From the NCBI GenBank assembly GCA_000824845.1, contig CCNC01000141.1:62001-126000 (forward strand): DNA of 64,000 nt, written 5' to 3'. The position numbers and the translations under genes were made by a program. This DNA is from Mesorhizobium sp. ORS 3359. Lineage in GTDB: Bacteria > Pseudomonadota > Alphaproteobacteria > Rhizobiales > Rhizobiaceae. The first letter of the stretch is position 1. Every line of letters starts with the position of its first letter. Below, one piece after another: positions 8,283 to 16,540 of the stretch. The notes beneath the pieces are model-generated. The model was not told the origin of the DNA and did not search any database. It worked only from the letters and a program-made list of their open reading frames with translations.

Positions 8283-9569
8283 TCAGCGCGGCACGGCAGG
8301 CGGCTCGCCCAGGCGGCCGCGCCGGGCGCGGTCGCGGGCGCCGCGCCCTTCGGCCAGATTGTCGGCCGGCGAGTTCTGCAAAGCGCAATCCCGCAATGCG
8401 AGATCGGTGACAGAAGGCACCGGCTTGCCGGCGATTGCCATGCCCGTCAGCCGCGCCCATACAGCGCGCCGCTTGCGCACCTGATGCGACTGCAACTCGC
8501 CGATCTCGGCAATGTCGCTCTCCCGCTTGATCTGCAGCACGCCAGCCTCGACGGCCGCATCGAACAGTTCCAGTCCGCGCTTTGTCCGCACGATGATGCT
8601 GTTAAGCGGCTCGTCCTCGACAGCCGGGCCGCCATTCAGCCAGGCATCCGACACCGCGATATCCGCCACCTGGCCGATTGCGTCGGGGCAGATCTTGCAG
8701 CGCGGCTGGATCATCCATTTGTCCTCGTCCTCCCACAGCTGCCGGTAGCTGATCTCGAAGGCGCGGCCGTCCCTGGTTTCGATACGGTTGAGACCGGGGT
8801 TGCCGTGCCCCCGATAGCGGAAGAGCGTCAGTTCGTCCTCGCTCAGTCCGAAGCGCTGCAACACCTGTTCCGACTTGGTCAGGTCCGAGGCGCCGCCGCA
8901 GACGAAGGCGAGCGCATAGCGCATGTGCTCGTCGACGCGCGGATCGAGCCGCGCCAGGTTGCGCACGGCGGTGATGTCGCAAGGCTTGGCGATCAGCGCG
9001 AACGGCTCGCCGCGATCGAGGATGTCGTTGAAATCCACCAGCGTCGCCGCCGGCCCATAGCGCGAGCCGGCACCGTCGAACACCGAAGCGGCGTCGAAGC
9101 TCAGCTTGCGTTCCGAGCGCATCGGCATGGAGCGCGACGCCGCGACATGCAGCACGAATTTTACGCATCCTGAGCTGAGCAGGAATTGGCCAAGCGCCGT
9201 CAGTGTCCCACCGCCGGAGCCGATAAACCGGACCGTGGGATCGCCGGCGGAACCGAGCAAAAGCCGTTCGACGGGCCCCCAGACCGTGTCCGCCAACGCA
9301 GCCTCGGTTATCTGCGCGGGTGGCGGACCGGCGATGCGTGTTCCCGGGCAAACGGCGTTGATCCTCGCCAATATCGGCTTGTCCAATGCCCGCAACGCCA
9401 CCGGCCGCTCGCGCCCTTCCGGTGTCATCACCATCTCGACGTCGCCGGCACTGGCGATCGACCTGCAGAGGCCGCAGCCGATACAAAGACCGTTCTCGAC
9501 GATCTCGCTCAACGCCAGCGGATCGGCCGCGAGCGGCGCCTGGCTGCATCTGGTCTCGATCAGGCCCAT
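8283..9569 (-). CDS. FrhB/FdhB-family iron-sulfur flavoprotein (coenzyme F420 hydrogenase beta-subunit-like)
   Basis: A 428-residue protein with the N- and C-terminal domains of the F420 hydrogenase/dehydrogenase beta-subunit family. An N-terminal cluster CIGCGLC near residue 29 begins a ferredoxin-like Cys set, with a further Cys at NAVCPG. A mid-protein AKPCDITAVRN segment and a CKICPD pair follow. Family members bind FAD and [4Fe-4S] clusters and move electrons between F420 or NAD(P)H and a partner. The C-terminal 40 residues are Arg/Pro-rich and look unstructured. It lies between the D-carbamoylase and the FAD oxidoreductase. Its partner and electron carrier are unknown, and it may serve the MttB-like or oxidase step. 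Confidence 0.8.
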   Translation of the reverse strand: MGLIETRCSQAPLAADPLALSEIVENGLCIGCGLCRSIASAGDVEMVMTPEGRERPVALRALDKPILARINAVCPGTRIAGPPPAQITEAALADTVWGPVERLLLGSAGDPTVRFIGSGGGTLTALGQFLLSSGCVKFVLHVAASRSMPMRSERKLSFDAASVFDGAGSRYGPAATLVDFNDILDRGEPFALIAKPCDITAVRNLARLDPRVDEHMRYALAFVCGGASDLTKSEQVLQRFGLSEDELTLFRYRGHGNPGLNRIETRDGRAFEISYRQLWEDEDKWMIQPRCKICPDAIGQVADIAVSDAWLNGGPAVEDEPLNSIIVRTKRGLELFDAAVEAGVLQIKRESDIAEIGELQSHQVRKRRAVWARLTGMAIAGKPVPSVTDLALRDCALQNSPADNLAEGRGARDRARRGRLGEPPAVPR

Positions 9570-9576
9570 CGCTGTC

Positions 9577-10491
9577 TCAGACCGGATCCGAGATGCGCTT
9601 GTACTGATCGGGGCGGCGATAGAGCGCGAAGTTGAAGTTCACTTTCCGGCACGTCTCGATCAGATCGAGATCTGCACGGTGCACGATCACCTCGTCGTCG
9701 AGCGACATCGCCTGCGCGGCGATCTCGCCGGTCGGCGCGATGATGCAGGAACCGCCGATCAGCGCCTGCCCGTCTTCCAGCCCGGCCTTGGCGGCGGCGC
9801 CGATCCAGAGCGTGTTCTGGTATGCCCCGGCCTGCATCGGCAGATGGTTGTGGAACATCCTCAGATGCGCCAGCGCCGGAGCCTCGTCGAGCAGCAGCGG
9901 CGTGTTATAGCCGAGCAGCGCCACCTCGGCACCGTTGAGGCAGAGCATGCGATAGGTTTCGGGCCAGCGGCGGTCGTTGCAGATGGCGAGGCCGACGCGC
10001 ACGCCGCGAAAGTCATAGACCGGGAAGCCGAGATTGCCGGGTTCAAAGTAACGCCGTTCGAGATGCGTGGTGGTGCCCGCTTCCGGCTCGCTCGAACCCG
10101 GCACATGCATCTTGCGATAGCGGCCGATGAAGGCGCCGTCCGACCCGACCAGATCCATCGTGTTGAAGTGACGCGTGCGCTCCTCTTCATGCGCGAGTTC
10201 GCAATAGCCCAGCGCGAAGCCGACCTTCAGGCGCGCCGCGGCATCATAGAGCCGCTGCGTTTCCGGCCCCGGCATCGAGGCTTCGAAGAAGGCGTTGATC
10301 TCGGCCTGGTCGTCGATGCGCCAGCGCGGGAAGAAAGTGGTCAGCGCCATTTCGGGAAACACCGCGATCTCGGCGCCGGAAGCCGCTGCCTTCTCAAGCA
10401 GATGCACCAGACGCCCGACCGTCTCGGCGCGGGTGGCGCTGCGCTGGATCGGCCCGGTCTGGCAAACGGCGATGGTCAGGCATCGAGCCAT
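9577..10491 (-). CDS. N-carbamoyl-D-amino-acid hydrolase (D-carbamoylase, nitrilase superfamily)
   Basis: A 304-residue carbon-nitrogen hydrolase with the nitrilase triad at E47 (FPEMAL), K127 (YRKMHVPG) and C171. The segment ICNDRRWPET around the catalytic cysteine is the hallmark of D-carbamoylases, and both length and residue numbering fit that family (about 304 residues). It converts N-carbamoyl-D-amino acids to D-amino acids, CO2 and ammonia. ATG 10491 is preferred over an ATG three codons upstream. Either start overlaps the stop of the hydantoinase gene, so the two are translationally coupled. This pairing is the classic D-hydantoin pathway arrangement. Confidence 0.88.
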   Translation of the reverse strand: MARCLTIAVCQTGPIQRSATRAETVGRLVHLLEKAAASGAEIAVFPEMALTTFFPRWRIDDQAEINAFFEASMPGPETQRLYDAAARLKVGFALGYCELAHEEERTRHFNTMDLVGSDGAFIGRYRKMHVPGSSEPEAGTTTHLERRYFEPGNLGFPVYDFRGVRVGLAICNDRRWPETYRMLCLNGAEVALLGYNTPLLLDEAPALAHLRMFHNHLPMQAGAYQNTLWIGAAAKAGLEDGQALIGGSCIIAPTGEIAAQAMSLDDEVIVHRADLDLIETCRKVNFNFALYRRPDQYKRISDPV

Positions 10492-11906
10492 GGTGTCCAA
10501 TCCTCGACTGGTTTTCCTGAAAGTGTGGGATCGGCTGCCGTTCGAGCCACAAACTGCCCGAAGCCAGGTTTAGCCTGTAGCTCGCCATCCGCGACCACAG
10601 GCACGCCGCGCACCAGGACGGTGGTCGGCCGGCCGGTGACAACCCTACCGTCGTAGGGCGTGAAATCGACGCGCGAATGCAGCGCCTCGTGCCCGAGCGT
10701 CCAGCGCGCTGTTGGATCCCACAGGGCAAGATCCGCGTCGAGCCCGACGGCGATGCTGCCCTTGCGATCGGCGAAGCCGTAGATCGAAGCGGCATTGCGC
10801 GAGGCGAGGTCGAGATAGCGCTCCAGCGTCAGCCGGCCGGTGAGCAGCCCTTCGGAAAATAGCAGCGGCAGCCGCGTCTCGATGCCGGGAATGCCGCTCA
10901 GCGTGGTGGTGAAGCCGGGCGTTTCGGAACGGCCGATCTTGTCGGCGAAATAATATGGCGAATGGTCGGACGACCAGAGGTCGATGCCGCCATCGATCAG
11001 CTCTTGCCACAGATGCTCATGGCTGCGCGGCGAGCGCGGCGGCGGCGAGAAGACGAAGCGCGCCGCGTCGACCGCCGGGCGATCGAGATCGGCGGCTCCG
11101 AGGAACAGATATTGCGGGCAGGTTTCGGCGACGGCAGCCACCCCGCGCGCCTTCGCCCGCGCCACCTCTTCTGCCGACTGCCAGGACGACACGTGCACGA
11201 TGGTCATGCGCGCGCCGGTCATCTCGGCGAAGGTCAAAGCGCGGTGCGTCGCCTCTCGCTCCATCACCTCGCTGTGGGCGACGACATGGAAGCGGATATC
11301 GGTGCGACCGAGATCGATGAGCCGCTGTCGCGTGCGGCGAATCGCGGCGTCGTTCTCGGCATGGACCATGACGATCCAGCCCAGCCGCCGCGCCGTATCG
11401 AGAACCTTGAAGAACAGATCGTCGTCGACGGCAAAACCCTGATAGGTCATGAACAGCTTGACCGAGGCGATACCGCGCCCGGCAAGCGCGTCAAGCTGGG
11501 CCTCGACATCGGCGCCGGTGCCCATGGTCACCACGGCATGCAGCCCGTAGTCGATCACGGCGCGTCCCGCCGCGCGCTCCAGCGCCCGGTCGATGGCACC
11601 GATCGTTGTCATGTCCTGTCCGGGCATGCCGAACGGCACGATGCAGGTGGTGCCTCCAAAGGCGGCGGAGATCGTGCCGGAATCAAAATCGTCGGCATTG
11701 CCGGCGCCGCCCCAGACGGGCTGGTCGAGATGGCAATGCGTATCGATGCCGCCGGGCATCACCCAGCGGCCGCCGGCGTCGATGGACTTCTGGCCGGATA
11801 GGTCCTTGTCAATCGCGGCGATGCGGCCGTCGTCAACGCCGATGTCGCACTCGGCCCAGCCATCGTCGAGCCCCACGCGCCCGCCTTTGATCACCAGCTC
11901 ATGCAT
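10476..11906 (-). CDS. D-hydantoinase / dihydropyrimidinase-family cyclic amidohydrolase
   Basis: A 476-residue binuclear zinc amidohydrolase that opens hydantoin, dihydropyrimidine or related cyclic imide rings. The metal ligands are all present: H57 and H59 (DTHCHLDQ), the carboxylated lysine K150 (SVKLFMTY), H182 (VHAEN), H238 (IVHVSS) and D314 (SSDHSPYY). The length fits the family. Its stop overlaps the start of the D-carbamoylase and RidA lies 22 bases upstream, so the product N-carbamoyl amino acid would go directly to the next enzyme. The natural substrate may be a substituted hydantoin or dihydropyrimidine; the sequence does not settle it. Confidence 0.88.
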   Translation of the reverse strand: MHELVIKGGRVGLDDGWAECDIGVDDGRIAAIDKDLSGQKSIDAGGRWVMPGGIDTHCHLDQPVWGGAGNADDFDSGTISAAFGGTTCIVPFGMPGQDMTTIGAIDRALERAAGRAVIDYGLHAVVTMGTGADVEAQLDALAGRGIASVKLFMTYQGFAVDDDLFFKVLDTARRLGWIVMVHAENDAAIRRTRQRLIDLGRTDIRFHVVAHSEVMEREATHRALTFAEMTGARMTIVHVSSWQSAEEVARAKARGVAAVAETCPQYLFLGAADLDRPAVDAARFVFSPPPRSPRSHEHLWQELIDGGIDLWSSDHSPYYFADKIGRSETPGFTTTLSGIPGIETRLPLLFSEGLLTGRLTLERYLDLASRNAASIYGFADRKGSIAVGLDADLALWDPTARWTLGHEALHSRVDFTPYDGRVVTGRPTTVLVRGVPVVADGELQAKPGFGQFVARTAADPTLSGKPVEDWTPWLDA

Positions 11907-11928
11907 TGGCGCACCCTCACCGGTCCGC

Positions 11929-12279
11929 TCAGCCGACGGCCGCCGTCACCATGATCTCGACGCGATACTGGTCGCCGGCAAGCCGCGCTTCCACCGTGGC
12001 GCGCACCGGCATGGCGCTCCTGTCGATCCAGGCGTCCCAGGCGGCATTCATCAACTCGAAATCGGCGATGTCCCGAAGCCAAATCTGCGCGCTCAAGAGC
12101 TTGGACTTATCGCTGCCGGCCTTGGCGAGAAGCGCGTCGATCTTGGCGAGGATCTGCTTGGTCTGGCTGGTGGTGTCGCCGGAAAGATCATCCGCCGTCA
12201 GGCCGGCCACATAGACGGTGCCGTTGTAGCGCAGCACCCGGCAGAAGCGTTGTCCGTTTTCCAGGCGTTCGATCGTCAT
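11929..12279 (-). CDS. RidA/YjgF-family 2-imino acid deaminase
   Basis: A 116-residue RidA-family protein. The conserved block PVRATVEARL carries the arginine (R93) that binds the substrate carboxylate in active RidA proteins, and the length is typical. RidA hydrolyses reactive enamine/imine intermediates to 2-oxo acids and ammonia, protecting PLP enzymes. It is the first gene of the minus-strand operon that also encodes an FAD amino acid oxidoreductase, whose direct product would be an imine, so the placement makes chemical sense. The residue pattern at the N-terminus is divergent from housekeeping RidA, suggesting a pathway-specific copy. Confidence 0.82.
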   Translation of the reverse strand: MTIERLENGQRFCRVLRYNGTVYVAGLTADDLSGDTTSQTKQILAKIDALLAKAGSDKSKLLSAQIWLRDIADFELMNAAWDAWIDRSAMPVRATVEARLAGDQYRVEIMVTAAVG

Positions 12280-12515
12280 ATCGTTCCCTTCCGCTGTTTC
12301 TCGGATTCTGCCCTTTGCCTATGGTAAGGAGGGTGCAAAACCACTGTAAAGCCCGCAGCAGAGCCGAGATGCCGCTTTCCTTCGCGGCGATGGCCAAAAA
12401 AATTTTAGCCATAGCCGCGCCAATCTTCGTTTGTGGCAACCACGGCAAAGTGTAGCTTCTGCTTGGGCTGCCGTCGGTCAACGGTCACGCCAGGGGAGCC
12501 GCCGCAGCCGCATCC
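12280..12515. promoter_or_regulatory. Divergent promoter region of the two catabolic operons
   Basis: This 236-base gap separates the ridA-led minus-strand operon from the MFS-led plus-strand operon. It is AT-richer than its flanks in the middle and holds the palindrome at 12390-12412. Promoters for both directions must lie here, but no convincing sigma-70 box pair could be chosen by eye. Confidence 0.6.
12390..12412. promoter_or_regulatory. Candidate operator: 10-bp-arm palindrome
   Basis: Arms ATGGCCAAAA and TTTTAGCCAT are inverted repeats matching at 9 of 10 positions, separated by AAA. The site lies near the middle of the divergent intergenic region, which suits binding of a dimeric regulator controlling both operons. 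No regulator gene is visible inside the island, so the regulator would be encoded outside the window. Confidence 0.6.
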
Positions 12516-13763
12516 ATGAGGTCGATCGCTCAATCCGCGATGAGGCTTTGGCACAATGCAGAGCGCTCCCGCGCCATGCTGCCGATCATGGTCGGCGTCT
12601 GCCTGGCCTGCATCGGCAGCGCCATGCTGACCACCGCCGTGTCATTGCATCTCGGCAAGCCCGGCATTTCTCCCCAGGTCGTGCAGATCGTGCTGACCGC
12701 TTATCCCGTGGGCTTCCTCGTTGGATGCCTGGTCACCCGGCCGGCCGTCGGGCAATACGGCCACGAGCGGACCTTCGTGGCGATCCTGGTACTGGCGTTG
12801 CTTGCGGCTTGCGGCTTCGTCTTCACCGATTTCCTGCCGAGCTGGATCTGCTTCCGCCTGCTTGGCGGCATGGCGATGGCGTCGCTCTTCGTCGTCTGCG
12901 AGAGCTGGATCAACCTCTATGCCGAGCAGCACAATCGCGGCGCGCTGTTCTCGCTCTACATGCTGACGACGGCGATCGCGGTGCTGCTCGGACAACTCCT
13001 TGTCGCGCTGGTCGGCCCGCAATCGCCGCATCTGTTTCCAGTCGCGGCCGTGACGGTGCTGCTGGCGCTGATCTCCAAATTCGTCGGCGGACGCTGGCCG
13101 GTGCTGCCCGCCACCGATCCTGACCACGCGAGTTCAGCAAGGCCGGTCAAACGCCTCGGCCCGCTGGCGCTGTTCCGGCTGGCGCCGGTGACGGTCGTAG
13201 CCATCTTCCAGGGCGGCATCACCAACATGAACATCTTCGTGCTGACGCCGATCTACGGGACCCAGATCGGGCTGCCCGCCGGCACGACGGTGGGCCTGGT
13301 CACCACCGTAAGCATCGCCGGCATGTTGGCGCAAACCCCGGTCGGCTGGCTGTCGGACCGGTTTGAACGCAGGATCATATTGCTCGTCCAGGGAGTCCTG
13401 TCCGTGACTCTCTGCGCCGCGATTGCCTGGGTCGGCAATTCCTCGGTGCCGCTGCTCTTCGTGCTGTTCTTCGTCTATGGCTGCACGGCGCTCACCGTTT
13501 ATCCGGTGGCGATGGCGTTCGGCGCCTCGCAATTGCACAGCCGGCACATGGTCGGCGCTTCCGGCACGCTGCTCCTGCTCTATTCGATCGGCAATGTCGC
13601 GACGCCCGGCATGTCCGCCGGCCTGATGGAGCATATGGGTGCGCCGGCCATGTTCCTGCTGCTCGGCGGCGGCGCCGTGCTGGTCACGCTCGCTGCCTGC
13701 TACAATCTCTTGCGCCGGCCGGTCGTCGCGGCGGCGATGCAGACGATCGAGGAGCAGGTTTGA
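12516..13763 (+). CDS. MFS transporter
   Basis: A 415-residue major facilitator with about 12 predicted membrane segments, beginning with LPIMVGVCLACIGSAML near residue 21. The inter-helix loop GWLSDRFERR in the second half matches the MFS loop signature between helices 8 and 9. It heads the second plus-strand operon and diverges from ridA, so it is likely the uptake (or efflux) system for the island's substrate. ATG 12516 begins the longest frame, and a start at ATG 12540 is possible. It ends in an ATGA overlap with the next SDR gene. Confidence 0.82.
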   Translation: MRSIAQSAMRLWHNAERSRAMLPIMVGVCLACIGSAMLTTAVSLHLGKPGISPQVVQIVLTAYPVGFLVGCLVTRPAVGQYGHERTFVAILVLALLAACGFVFTDFLPSWICFRLLGGMAMASLFVVCESWINLYAEQHNRGALFSLYMLTTAIAVLLGQLLVALVGPQSPHLFPVAAVTVLLALISKFVGGRWPVLPATDPDHASSARPVKRLGPLALFRLAPVTVVAIFQGGITNMNIFVLTPIYGTQIGLPAGTTVGLVTTVSIAGMLAQTPVGWLSDRFERRIILLVQGVLSVTLCAAIAWVGNSSVPLLFVLFFVYGCTALTVYPVAMAFGASQLHSRHMVGASGTLLLLYSIGNVATPGMSAGLMEHMGAPAMFLLLGGGAVLVTLAACYNLLRRPVVAAAMQTIEEQV

Positions 13764-14527
13764 TGACGGACAAACCGATGAATCGTCTTGAAGGCAGTGT
13801 CATCGTGATCGCGGGCGCGGCGAGCGGCATTGGCGCCGCAATCGCCCGCCGCTGCATTGCCGAAGGCGCAAAGGTCGTCTGCGCGGACTACGATCTGGAG
13901 CCGGCAACAAGACTCGCTGACGCGCTCGGGCCTTCCGCGGCTGCCTGCCAGTGCGACGTGACGAACATCGACTCCGCGAAGTCGGCCGTCGACTTCGCCG
14001 AGAAAAGATACGGCCGGCTCGACGGGCTGGTGCACAACGCCGCGGCACCCTCGACCAGCGCCACCGTCGTCGATCTCGACGAAAGCGCTTGGCGGCAGGA
14101 GATCGATGTCGGCCTGACCGGCGCCTTCTTGATGAGCAAGTTCGCCGTGCCGCTGATCGCGGCCAGCGGCGGCGGCTCGGTCGTCTTCATCGGCTCGCAA
14201 TTCGGGCGCGTCGCCACCACCAGGGCGGTCGCCTATTGCGCCGCCAAGGCCGGCATGATCCACCTTGCCAAGGCTATGGCCGTCGATCACGCGCCCGACA
14301 AGATCCGCGTCAACAGCCTGTCGCCCGGCGCGGTGGCAACGACGCGCCTGTTGCGCCGGTTTGCCGATTTCGAGGCGGCCAATGCTGGCCTCGGGCCTGC
14401 CCATTTGCTCGGCCGCATCGCCGAGCCGGACGAGATCGCCGCGGCGGCCGCTTTCCTGCTTTCCTCCGACGCATCCTTCGTCACCGGATCCGACATGCTC
14501 GTGGACGGCGGCTATGCGACGCGCTGA
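13763..14527 (+). CDS. SDR-family oxidoreductase
   Basis: A 254-residue classical short-chain dehydrogenase. The cofactor motif AGAASGIGAAIA lies near residue 14, the NAG-like HNAAAPS segment in the middle, and the catalytic YCAAK (Tyr-x3-Lys) near residue 155, with a serine in FIGSQFGR. The C-terminal DMLVDGGYATR end is typical. ATG 13763 overlaps the MFS stop by 4 bases; a TTG one codon upstream is less likely. It would oxidise or reduce a hydroxyl/carbonyl on a pathway intermediate with NAD(P)H. Confidence 0.82.
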   Translation: MTDKPMNRLEGSVIVIAGAASGIGAAIARRCIAEGAKVVCADYDLEPATRLADALGPSAAACQCDVTNIDSAKSAVDFAEKRYGRLDGLVHNAAAPSTSATVVDLDESAWRQEIDVGLTGAFLMSKFAVPLIAASGGGSVVFIGSQFGRVATTRAVAYCAAKAGMIHLAKAMAVDHAPDKIRVNSLSPGAVATTRLLRRFADFEAANAGLGPAHLLGRIAEPDEIAAAAAFLLSSDASFVTGSDMLVDGGYATR

Positions 14528-14554
14528 GCCCGAAACCTTTCCAAAGGAGTTCCC

Positions 14555-15577
14555 ATGACCCTGCTCGTCACCGGCGGCACCGGCTTCGTCATGAGTGTGG
14601 TCGCGCGCGCCTGGCTGGATCGCGATCCGCACGCCCGCGCCGTGATCCTCGACCGCTCCGGTCTCGACCAGGCGGCAGAAAAGCATTTCGCTCCGGTGCG
14701 CGACCGGCTGACGGTGATTTCCGCCGACATTCTCGCCCCAGAGGCCTGGTCAGCGACGCTCGACAGGCAAGGCATCACCGCGATCGTCCATGGCGCGACG
14801 ATCACGCCGATCTCGCGCGGCAGCGCCTCCGAGGCAAAGCGTCAGCCGGAGGCCGAAGACCCGGCCCGCATCGTCGACGTCAATCTCATGGGCACTGTGC
14901 GCATGCTGGACTGGGCGCGCACGAACCCCAACCTGAAGCGCTTCATCTATGTCAGTTCCGGTTCCGTCTACCGCCACAACGGGCCCGACTGGAGCGGCGA
15001 GCCGCTGCCGGAGGATGGCTATGTCGCGCCGCTGACGCTTTACGGCATCTCGAAATTCGCTTCCGAGATGGTCACCAACCGCTATGCCGATTTGTTCGGC
15101 CTGTCGGCGATCTCGGTGCGGCTTGCTTCCGTGTACGGCCCGATGGATCGCGCCACCGAGAGCCGCAACTTTCGCCATGTTCCGAACCGCGTCGCGCATA
15201 TGGCTTTGGCCGGCGAAACGATTCGGCCGAACAGCCTCGAACCCGTCGGCGACTACGTCGCCTCGACCGACGTCGCCGCCGCGATCCTGGCGCTCATCGA
15301 TGCTCAGCGCCTCAATTACCGCCACTACAATATTGGCTCCGGCTCCAGCCAGACCATCGGCGAGATCATCGGCTGGGCACGGGAGCGGGTGCCGGAGGTG
15401 AGGGCCGAGGTGACGCCGGGCGAAGACGCCAATATCGTCCAGGATGTGAGGGTGAAAGGCGGCATGTGGGGCGCCTATGACATCGCCCGCATCATGCGCG
15501 ACACGGAATGGCGCCCGCGCCCCGGCAAGGAAGCCTTCCACGCCTACATGGACTGGATTGCCGCCAACGAGAACTGA
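14555..15577 (+). CDS. NAD-dependent epimerase/dehydratase (extended SDR)
   Basis: A 340-residue extended SDR with N-terminal VTGGTGFVMSVV (the usual glycine after the motif is replaced by Met), a serine pair YVSSGSVYR and catalytic YGISK. The family acts on nucleotide sugars but also on other small carbonyl compounds. A GGAG ribosome site (CCAAAGGAGTTCCC) precedes ATG 14555. Located between an SDR and a PuuE-like deacetylase in a catabolic operon, it is more likely a dehydrogenase of a pathway metabolite (as with uronate dehydrogenases) than a cell-envelope enzyme. The substrate is not known. Confidence 0.78.
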   Translation: MTLLVTGGTGFVMSVVARAWLDRDPHARAVILDRSGLDQAAEKHFAPVRDRLTVISADILAPEAWSATLDRQGITAIVHGATITPISRGSASEAKRQPEAEDPARIVDVNLMGTVRMLDWARTNPNLKRFIYVSSGSVYRHNGPDWSGEPLPEDGYVAPLTLYGISKFASEMVTNRYADLFGLSAISVRLASVYGPMDRATESRNFRHVPNRVAHMALAGETIRPNSLEPVGDYVASTDVAAAILALIDAQRLNYRHYNIGSGSSQTIGEIIGWARERVPEVRAEVTPGEDANIVQDVRVKGGMWGAYDIARIMRDTEWRPRPGKEAFHAYMDWIAANEN

Positions 15578-15604
15578 GCCGACGAGATAGAGGGAGATCA
15601 GCCG

Positions 15605-16537
15605 ATGCCGACCGATCCGCAGCAAGCGCAACAGCCGCGCGACTTCGTCGGCTACGGCGCGCACCCGCCCTTCGTCACCTGGCCGGGCGGCGTCAAGCTC
15701 GCCGTCAACCTCGTGCTCAACTACGAGGAAGGCTCGGAGTACAACTGGCTAGAGGACGGCCGCAACGACAATTGGGGCGAATACAATCTCACCGGCAGCA
15801 TGCCGGTGCGCGACCTCGGCACCGAGACGCATTACGAATATGGCAGCCGTGCCGGCGTCTGGCGCCTCGCCAGGCTGTTCGACCGCTACGATATCCCGGT
15901 CACCTTTTCCGCCTGCGCCGTGGCGTTGGAGCGCAATCCGCCTCTGGTCGAGTGGATGAAAGCGCGAAGGCATGACCTCATGGGCCATGGCCTGCGCTGG
16001 ATCGACTACACGGTGATGGAGCGAGATGAGGAAGAACGCCATCTGCATCAGGCGATCGCGCTCTACGAAAAACTGCTGGGCGAGCGGCCGCTCGGCTGGA
16101 ACTGCCGCTCGCTGCCCAGCGTCAACACCCGCGACCTGCTGGTCGAGGAAGGCGGCTTCCTCTATCACTCCGATCCCTGCAATGACGACCTGCCCTATTT
16201 CCTTGGTCACCGGGGCACGGAAATCCTGGTCGTTCCCTATTCCAAGGCGCTCAACGACAGCCGCTACCTTGTGGCGCCCGGCTACAGCAATCCGCGCGAC
16301 TTCGCCGAGGATTGCCGCTCGGCCATCGACTATATGCTCTCCGAAGCCGACGAGACCGGCGGCCGCATGCTGACCATCGGCATCCACGCCCGCTGGACGG
16401 GCCAGCCGAACCGCGCCTCGGGCCTGCGCGAGGTCATCGAGTATGTCCAGCAAAGCGACGGCGCCGCCTTCATGCGCCGCGAGGACATCGCGCGCTTCTG
16501 GCACGCCAATCATGCTCGCTTCGAACAGCGCGGCTGA
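15605..16537 (+). CDS. Polysaccharide deacetylase-family protein, PuuE allantoinase-like
   Basis: A 310-residue NodB-homology domain protein resembling the PuuE group of metal-independent or cobalt allantoinases rather than chitin deacetylases. Conserved features are NLVLNYEEGSEYN near the N-terminus, TFSACAVALE, HDLMGHGLRW and GIHARWTGQP near the C-terminus, all familiar from PuuE-like proteins. No signal peptide is present, so it acts in the cytoplasm. GGGAGATC precedes ATG 15605. The next gene is a cyclic amidohydrolase of the allantoinase/dihydroorotase group, so two unrelated ring-opening enzymes lie side by side. Allantoin itself is only one possible substrate. Confidence 0.78.
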   Translation: MPTDPQQAQQPRDFVGYGAHPPFVTWPGGVKLAVNLVLNYEEGSEYNWLEDGRNDNWGEYNLTGSMPVRDLGTETHYEYGSRAGVWRLARLFDRYDIPVTFSACAVALERNPPLVEWMKARRHDLMGHGLRWIDYTVMERDEEERHLHQAIALYEKLLGERPLGWNCRSLPSVNTRDLLVEEGGFLYHSDPCNDDLPYFLGHRGTEILVVPYSKALNDSRYLVAPGYSNPRDFAEDCRSAIDYMLSEADETGGRMLTIGIHARWTGQPNRASGLREVIEYVQQSDGAAFMRREDIARFWHANHARFEQRG

Positions 16538-16540
16538 GCG

